NCBI GenBank assembly: GCA_013696785.1
Contig: JACCXW010000014.1
Coordinates: forward strand, 1-8,766
Length of the DNA stretch: 8,766 nucleotides
Direction of reading: 5' to 3'
DNA from: Geodermatophilaceae bacterium
Lineage (GTDB): Bacteria; Actinomycetota; Actinomycetes; Mycobacteriales; Geodermatophilaceae
Below the pieces are notes generated by a model. It was not told the DNA's origin. It did not search any database and saw only the letters and a program-made list of their open reading frames with translations. Shown in pieces: positions 6,148 through 8,766 of the stretch. Both the position numbers and the translations under genes were made by a program. The first letter of the stretch is position 1; the number at the start of each line of letters is the position of its first letter.

Positions 6148-7260
6148 GTGACCCACAGGCTCAGCGCGGACGTGCCACTGACGGTCGAGCCCGCCGCACG
6201 GCGGATGCCCGCCGCCGAGCGCTCCAGGGTGTTGGAGGCCCCGGGATTCGGACAGGTGTTCACCGACCACATGGTCACGGTCCGGTGGGTGAAGGGGCAG
6301 GGGTGGTGCGAGGCCCGGCTGTCGGCGTACGCGCCACTGACCCTCGACCCGAGCGCGACGGTCCTGCACTACGGCCAGGCGATCTTCGAAGGCCTCAAGG
6401 CCTACCACCAGGACGGTGGCGGGATCGCGACGTTCCGCCCGGATGCCAATGCCCGGCGGTTCGCCCGATCGGCCGTCCGGATGGCGATGCCCACCGTGCC
6501 GGAGGACGTGTTCGTCTCAGCCGTCGACGCGCTCGTGGACATCGATCGGGCCTGGATACCTACGGGCGCGGAGAAGAGCCTCTACATCCGGCCATTCATG
6601 ATCGCGACCGAGGCCTTCCTCGGCGTCCGCCCGGCTACCCGGTACCTCTTCCTCGTCATCGCCTCGCCGGCTGGTGCCTACTTCCCGCAGGGCGTGGAAC
6701 CGGTGTCGGTGTTCATCAGCGAGGACTACGTCCGGGCTGCCCCCGGCGGCACCGGCGAGGCCAAGGCGGCGGGGAACTACGCGGCGAGCCTGCTCGCGCA
6801 GCAGCAAGCCGCCGAGGAGGGGTGCGATCAGGTCGTCTGGATCGACGCGGTCGAGCGCCGCTACGTCGAGGAGATGGGGGGTATGAACCTGTTCTTCGTC
6901 CTTGGCTCCGGTGCGAATGCTGAGCTGGTCACTCCCGAGCTGACCGGGACCCTGCTCCGGGGAATCACCCGCGACTCGTTGCTCACCCTCGCCGATGATG
7001 CCGGCTATCGCGTGAGCGAGCGCCGCTTCTCCGTCGACGAATGGCGGGATGCGGCCACCGACGGGACGCTGACCGAGACCTTCGCCTGTGGCACCGCCGC
7101 CGTGATCACGCCGGTCGGTCACGTCAAGGCCAAGACCGGCGACTTCACCATCGCCGACGGCGGCACCGGGCCGATCACGCTTCAGCTGCGCCAGCAGCTG
7201 CTGGACATCCAGCACGGCCGCGTGGACGACCCCCGGGGCTGGGTGCATCGGGTCGCCTGA
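6148..7260 (+). CDS. ilvE: Branched-chain amino acid aminotransferase
   Basis: A 370-residue fold-type IV PLP enzyme that catalyses the last step of Val, Leu and Ile synthesis and the first step of their breakdown, moving the amino group between them and glutamate. Length and N terminus fit the long BCAT form common in actinobacteria (FGQVFTDHMVTVRW near residue 34). Visible motifs are LHYGQAIFEGLKAY (73-86), YIRPFMIATE (146-155), the PLP lysine in EAKAAGNYAASL (Lys206), VEEMGGMNLFFV with the conserved Glu (240-251), LLRGITRDSLL (269-279) and FACGTAAVITPV near the C terminus, which helps bind cofactor phosphate. GTG 6148 follows AGGAGG. The last base of its stop codon is the first base of the ribF ATG. 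ilvE next to ribF is not the usual arrangement. Confidence 0.97.
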   Translation: MTHRLSADVPLTVEPAARRMPAAERSRVLEAPGFGQVFTDHMVTVRWVKGQGWCEARLSAYAPLTLDPSATVLHYGQAIFEGLKAYHQDGGGIATFRPDANARRFARSAVRMAMPTVPEDVFVSAVDALVDIDRAWIPTGAEKSLYIRPFMIATEAFLGVRPATRYLFLVIASPAGAYFPQGVEPVSVFISEDYVRAAPGGTGEAKAAGNYAASLLAQQQAAEEGCDQVVWIDAVERRYVEEMGGMNLFFVLGSGANAELVTPELTGTLLRGITRDSLLTLADDAGYRVSERRFSVDEWRDAATDGTLTETFACGTAAVITPVGHVKAKTGDFTIADGGTGPITLQLRQQLLDIQHGRVDDPRGWVHRVA

Positions 7261-8183
7261 TGCTGCGCTGGCGCGGGATGGATGCCACCCCGTCCGGGTG
7301 GGGACGGTCCGTCGTCACCATCGGCATGTACGACGGGGTGCATCGCGGGCATCAACAGATCATCAACGCCGCCGTCCGCCGGGCGCAGGAGCTGTCCTTG
7401 CCGTCCGTGGTGGTCAGCTTCGACCCGCACCCCAGCGAGGTGGTCCGACCGGGTTCGCACCCGCCGATCCTGACGTCGCCGGCCCGCAAGGCAGACCTGA
7501 TCGAGGAACTCGGCGTCGACGTGCTGTGCGTGTTGCCCTTCACCAGGGAGTTCAGCCGCCTCGCCGCCGACGAGTTCGTACATCAGGTTCTCGTGCAGCG
7601 GCTGCACGTCGCGGCCGTCGTGGTGGGGGAGAACTTCCGGTTCGGGCACAAGGCGGCCGGAGACGTGGCGCTCCTGGGCGACCTGGGCCGGCGGTTCGGG
7701 TTCACCGCGGACGGTGTCGAGCTGTTCAGCGAGGACGACGTGGAGTTGTCCTCGACCTACGTCCGGGCCTGTGTCGCCGCTGGTGACGTCGACCGCGCCG
7801 CCCGGGCGCTGGGTCGCCCGCACCGGATCGAGGGGGTCGTCGTCCGTGGCGACAGGCGCGGTCGGGAACTCGGCTATCCGACGGCGAATGTGGAGCTACC
7901 GGCGCATACCGCGGTACCGGCAGACGGGGTCTACGCCGGTCATCTGGTCCGGTCCGGCGCCCTCCTGACGGCGGCGATCTCGGTGGGTACGAACCCGACG
8001 TTCTCCGGTGAGCAGCGTCGGGTCGAGGCATTCGTCCTGGACTTCGACGCCGACCTGTACGGCGAGCACGTCGGCGTGGAATTCGTGCACCGGCTGCGAC
8101 CGATGGTGCGCTTCGACACGGTTGACGACCTGCTGGTCGAGATGGGCCGCGATGTGGAGCGAACCCGCGAGCTGCTCACATAG
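7260..8183 (+). CDS. ribF: Bifunctional riboflavin kinase / FAD synthetase
   Basis: A 307-residue RibF that phosphorylates riboflavin to FMN and adenylates FMN to FAD. The N-terminal nucleotidyltransferase domain shows VVTIGMYDGVHRGHQ (residues 18-32; the usual Phe of GxFDGVHxGH is Tyr24), SFDPHPSEVV, and VVVGENFRFGHKAAGDV. The linker SSTYVRACVAAGDVDRAARALGRPH leads to the C-terminal kinase domain with GVVVRGDRRGRELGYPTANVELP (GYPTAN near residue 205), DGVYAGHL, AISVGTNPTF and VEAFVLDFDADLYG. ATG 7260 was chosen because MLRWRG then WGRSVVTIG is the normal actinobacterial N terminus; the longer open frame runs back inside ilvE. There is no strong Shine-Dalgarno, so translation probably depends on ilvE. 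A terminator hairpin follows the stop. Confidence 0.97.
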   Translation: MLRWRGMDATPSGWGRSVVTIGMYDGVHRGHQQIINAAVRRAQELSLPSVVVSFDPHPSEVVRPGSHPPILTSPARKADLIEELGVDVLCVLPFTREFSRLAADEFVHQVLVQRLHVAAVVVGENFRFGHKAAGDVALLGDLGRRFGFTADGVELFSEDDVELSSTYVRACVAAGDVDRAARALGRPHRIEGVVVRGDRRGRELGYPTANVELPAHTAVPADGVYAGHLVRSGALLTAAISVGTNPTFSGEQRRVEAFVLDFDADLYGEHVGVEFVHRLRPMVRFDTVDDLLVEMGRDVERTRELLT

Positions 8184-8201
8184 CCCGGGTGACCCCCGGG
8201 C
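8183..8201 (+). terminator. GC-rich hairpin terminator after ribF
   Basis: GCCCGGG (8183-8189) pairs perfectly with CCCGGGC (8195-8201) around a 5-nt loop TGACC. It begins at the last base of the ribF stop codon. No T-run follows, which is common for actinobacterial hairpin terminators. Confidence 0.6.
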
Positions 8202-8398
8202 ACCAGTAGCCCCGGCTGCGCCAGGCGGGTTCCACGTCCACGATCAGGCGGCTGGTCTGTGATCTCAGGCTGTTGCCACGTCCAGTCGGGTGATCTAGGG
8301 AAGTCACCGGTTCCGGCCGGTCAAATCCCGAGATCATGGGCGACCGCGGAATCGCGCGACGTTCGGTCCGGCGCGTCTCGCGTCATCAACTCGTAAGA

Positions 8399-8426
8399 AC
8401 GCTAACGCGGTGTGCCGGGTTAGCGT
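8399..8426. repeat. 8-bp perfect inverted repeat, 12-bp spacer
   Basis: ACGCTAAC (8399-8406) and GTTAGCGT (8419-8426) are exact reverse complements separated by 12 bp. Their A/T content stands out from the GC-rich surroundings. The centre lies about 100 bp upstream of ATG 8513. It may be a transcription-factor operator or an RNA stem. The right arm includes TAGCGT, a possible -10 hexamer. Confidence 0.6.
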
Positions 8427-8479
8427 CCACGCGTCACTTCATTGGTGGTCCCGGCCGGTCCCGGTACGGGCGATTTGTG

Positions 8480-8504
8480 CTGCCCTCGGGGCGGCAGAAG
8501 GAGG
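8480..8504 (+). promoter_or_regulatory. Leader hairpin touching a strong Shine-Dalgarno
   Basis: CTGCC (8480-8484) pairs with GGCAG (8493-8497), possibly extended by C8485-G8491 with one bulged base. AAGGAGG (8498-8504) follows directly, 8 nt before ATG 8513. The strong ribosome site decides the start of the next gene against an in-frame ATG at 8336. Confidence 0.55.
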
Positions 8505-8512
8505 CAGGCACA

Positions 8513-8766
8513 ATGGCCGTTCGATCCCGAAAGACGATCCGTCCGCGCTGGCTGGTCAGCGCCGTCGCCGCCGGCGCCGCGTTGTCGGTGGCGGTGGGGT
8601 TGAGTACGTCCTTCGCGGAGGATCCGGTGCCGCCGCCGCCACCGTCCACCGGTACGGGCATTCCGCAGACCTACTTCGGGCCGCCGGCCTCGACGTCGTT
8701 CTCGGAGAACAATGAGTCGCTGGTCGGCCCGGTGCAGCTGCTCAAGTCCGGCACCGTCGACCTGGA
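8513..8766 (+). CDS. Secreted protein with signal peptide and proline stretch, N-terminal part (3' end outside window)
   Basis: Eighty-four codons of an open frame that continues beyond the window. The N terminus is a classic signal peptide: basic MAVRSRKTIRPRW, a hydrophobic core LVSAVAAGAALSVAVGL (14-30), and a probable cleavage site after Ser-Phe-Ala (Ala35). A proline stretch (PVPPPPPS, 38-45) follows, then a Gly/Pro/Ser/Thr-rich linker and SFSENNESLVGPVQLLKSG. I do not recognise the mature domain. Cell-wall hydrolases or other envelope proteins of actinobacteria often begin this way, but that is only a guess. ATG 8513 is supported by AAGGAGG. The frame is also open from ATG 8336, but that stretch is Arg-rich, contains the inverted repeat and would bury the signal peptide. 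Confidence 0.75.
   Translation, partial: MAVRSRKTIRPRWLVSAVAAGAALSVAVGLSTSFAEDPVPPPPPSTGTGIPQTYFGPPASTSFSENNESLVGPVQLLKSGTVDL

Larger units (their letters stand above)
8184..8512. other. 329-bp intergenic region between ribF and a secreted-protein gene
   Basis: I find no convincing gene or known RNA here. It contains the ribF terminator, a 9-bp direct repeat CCACGTCCA (8232-8240 and 8276-8284), a distant inverted pair TGATCTC (8260-8266) and GAGATCA (8330-8336), an 8+8 bp inverted repeat (8399-8426), an 8-bp direct repeat GGTCCCGG with a 10-bp period (8447-8454 and 8457-8464), and a hairpin adjoining a strong Shine-Dalgarno. The promoter of the next gene must lie here, but I could not place a good -35/-10 pair. 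Confidence 0.6.

Noticed and set aside
8353..8375. CGCGC/GCGCG inverted repeat
   Set aside because: Five bases of alternating G and C are expected by chance in this composition.
8259..8396. A 45-codon GTG-to-TAA frame downstream of ribF
   Set aside because: It has only a weak ribosome site, no recognisable motif, and a composition expected by chance in GC-rich DNA.
8260..8500. Cyclic-di-AMP (ydaO-type) riboswitch upstream of a secreted-protein gene
   Set aside because: Actinobacterial cell-wall genes often carry one, and fragments such as GCTAAC looked suggestive. The core motifs (CCGAA near the 5' end, GGGTGAATC, and CCGAACCCGACAGCTAACC-like 3' end) are not present. An Infernal scan with the ydaO model would settle it.
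8336..8512. N-terminal extension of the last gene from ATG 8336
   Set aside because: The stretch is Arg-rich, spans the inverted repeat, and would hide the signal peptide; AAGGAGG supports ATG 8513.

Overview
This window comes from a high-G+C Gram-positive bacterium (Actinomycetia). The evidence is the strong G/C bias at third codon positions, frequent GTG starts, 1-4 nt overlaps between genes, and a gene order typical of actinobacteria: infB, a DUF503 gene, rbfA, a MATE/DinF gene, truB, and further on ribF. I cannot fix the genus from the sequence.

Left part (1-3657) is a translation and RNA-maturation operon on the + strand. It holds the 3' end of infB (initiation factor IF-2), a small DUF503/YlxP-like gene, rbfA (30S maturation), a MATE/DinF-type exporter, and truB (tRNA Psi55 synthase). 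rbfA, MATE and truB are joined by 4-nt start/stop overlaps, so they are probably translationally coupled. A hairpin followed by a T-run just after truB may end this unit.

Middle part (3658-7259) separates truB from ribF, which are usually adjacent or nearly so. It holds an AqpZ-type aquaporin overlapping a six-helix Pr6Pr-family membrane protein by 4 nt. An alpha/beta hydrolase follows on the - strand and overlaps the 3' end of the Pr6Pr gene by 80 bp. A short divergent promoter region comes next, then ilvE (branched-chain aminotransferase).

Right part (7260-8766): ribF (riboflavin kinase/FAD synthetase) starts inside the stop codon of ilvE. A perfect GC-rich hairpin follows it directly and is a likely terminator. 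A 329-bp intergenic region contains an 8+8 bp inverted repeat, weaker repeats, and a hairpin touching a strong Shine-Dalgarno sequence. It leads into a gene that runs off the window and encodes a secreted protein with a signal peptide and a proline stretch.

Most genes are conserved housekeeping genes of recognisable families. I see no CRISPR array, mobile element, phage gene, tRNA/rRNA or defence system, and no clear sign of a new system. The points most worth checking are the gene-order changes, the 80-bp convergent coding overlap, the apparently leaderless hydrolase promoter, and the structured leader of the last gene.
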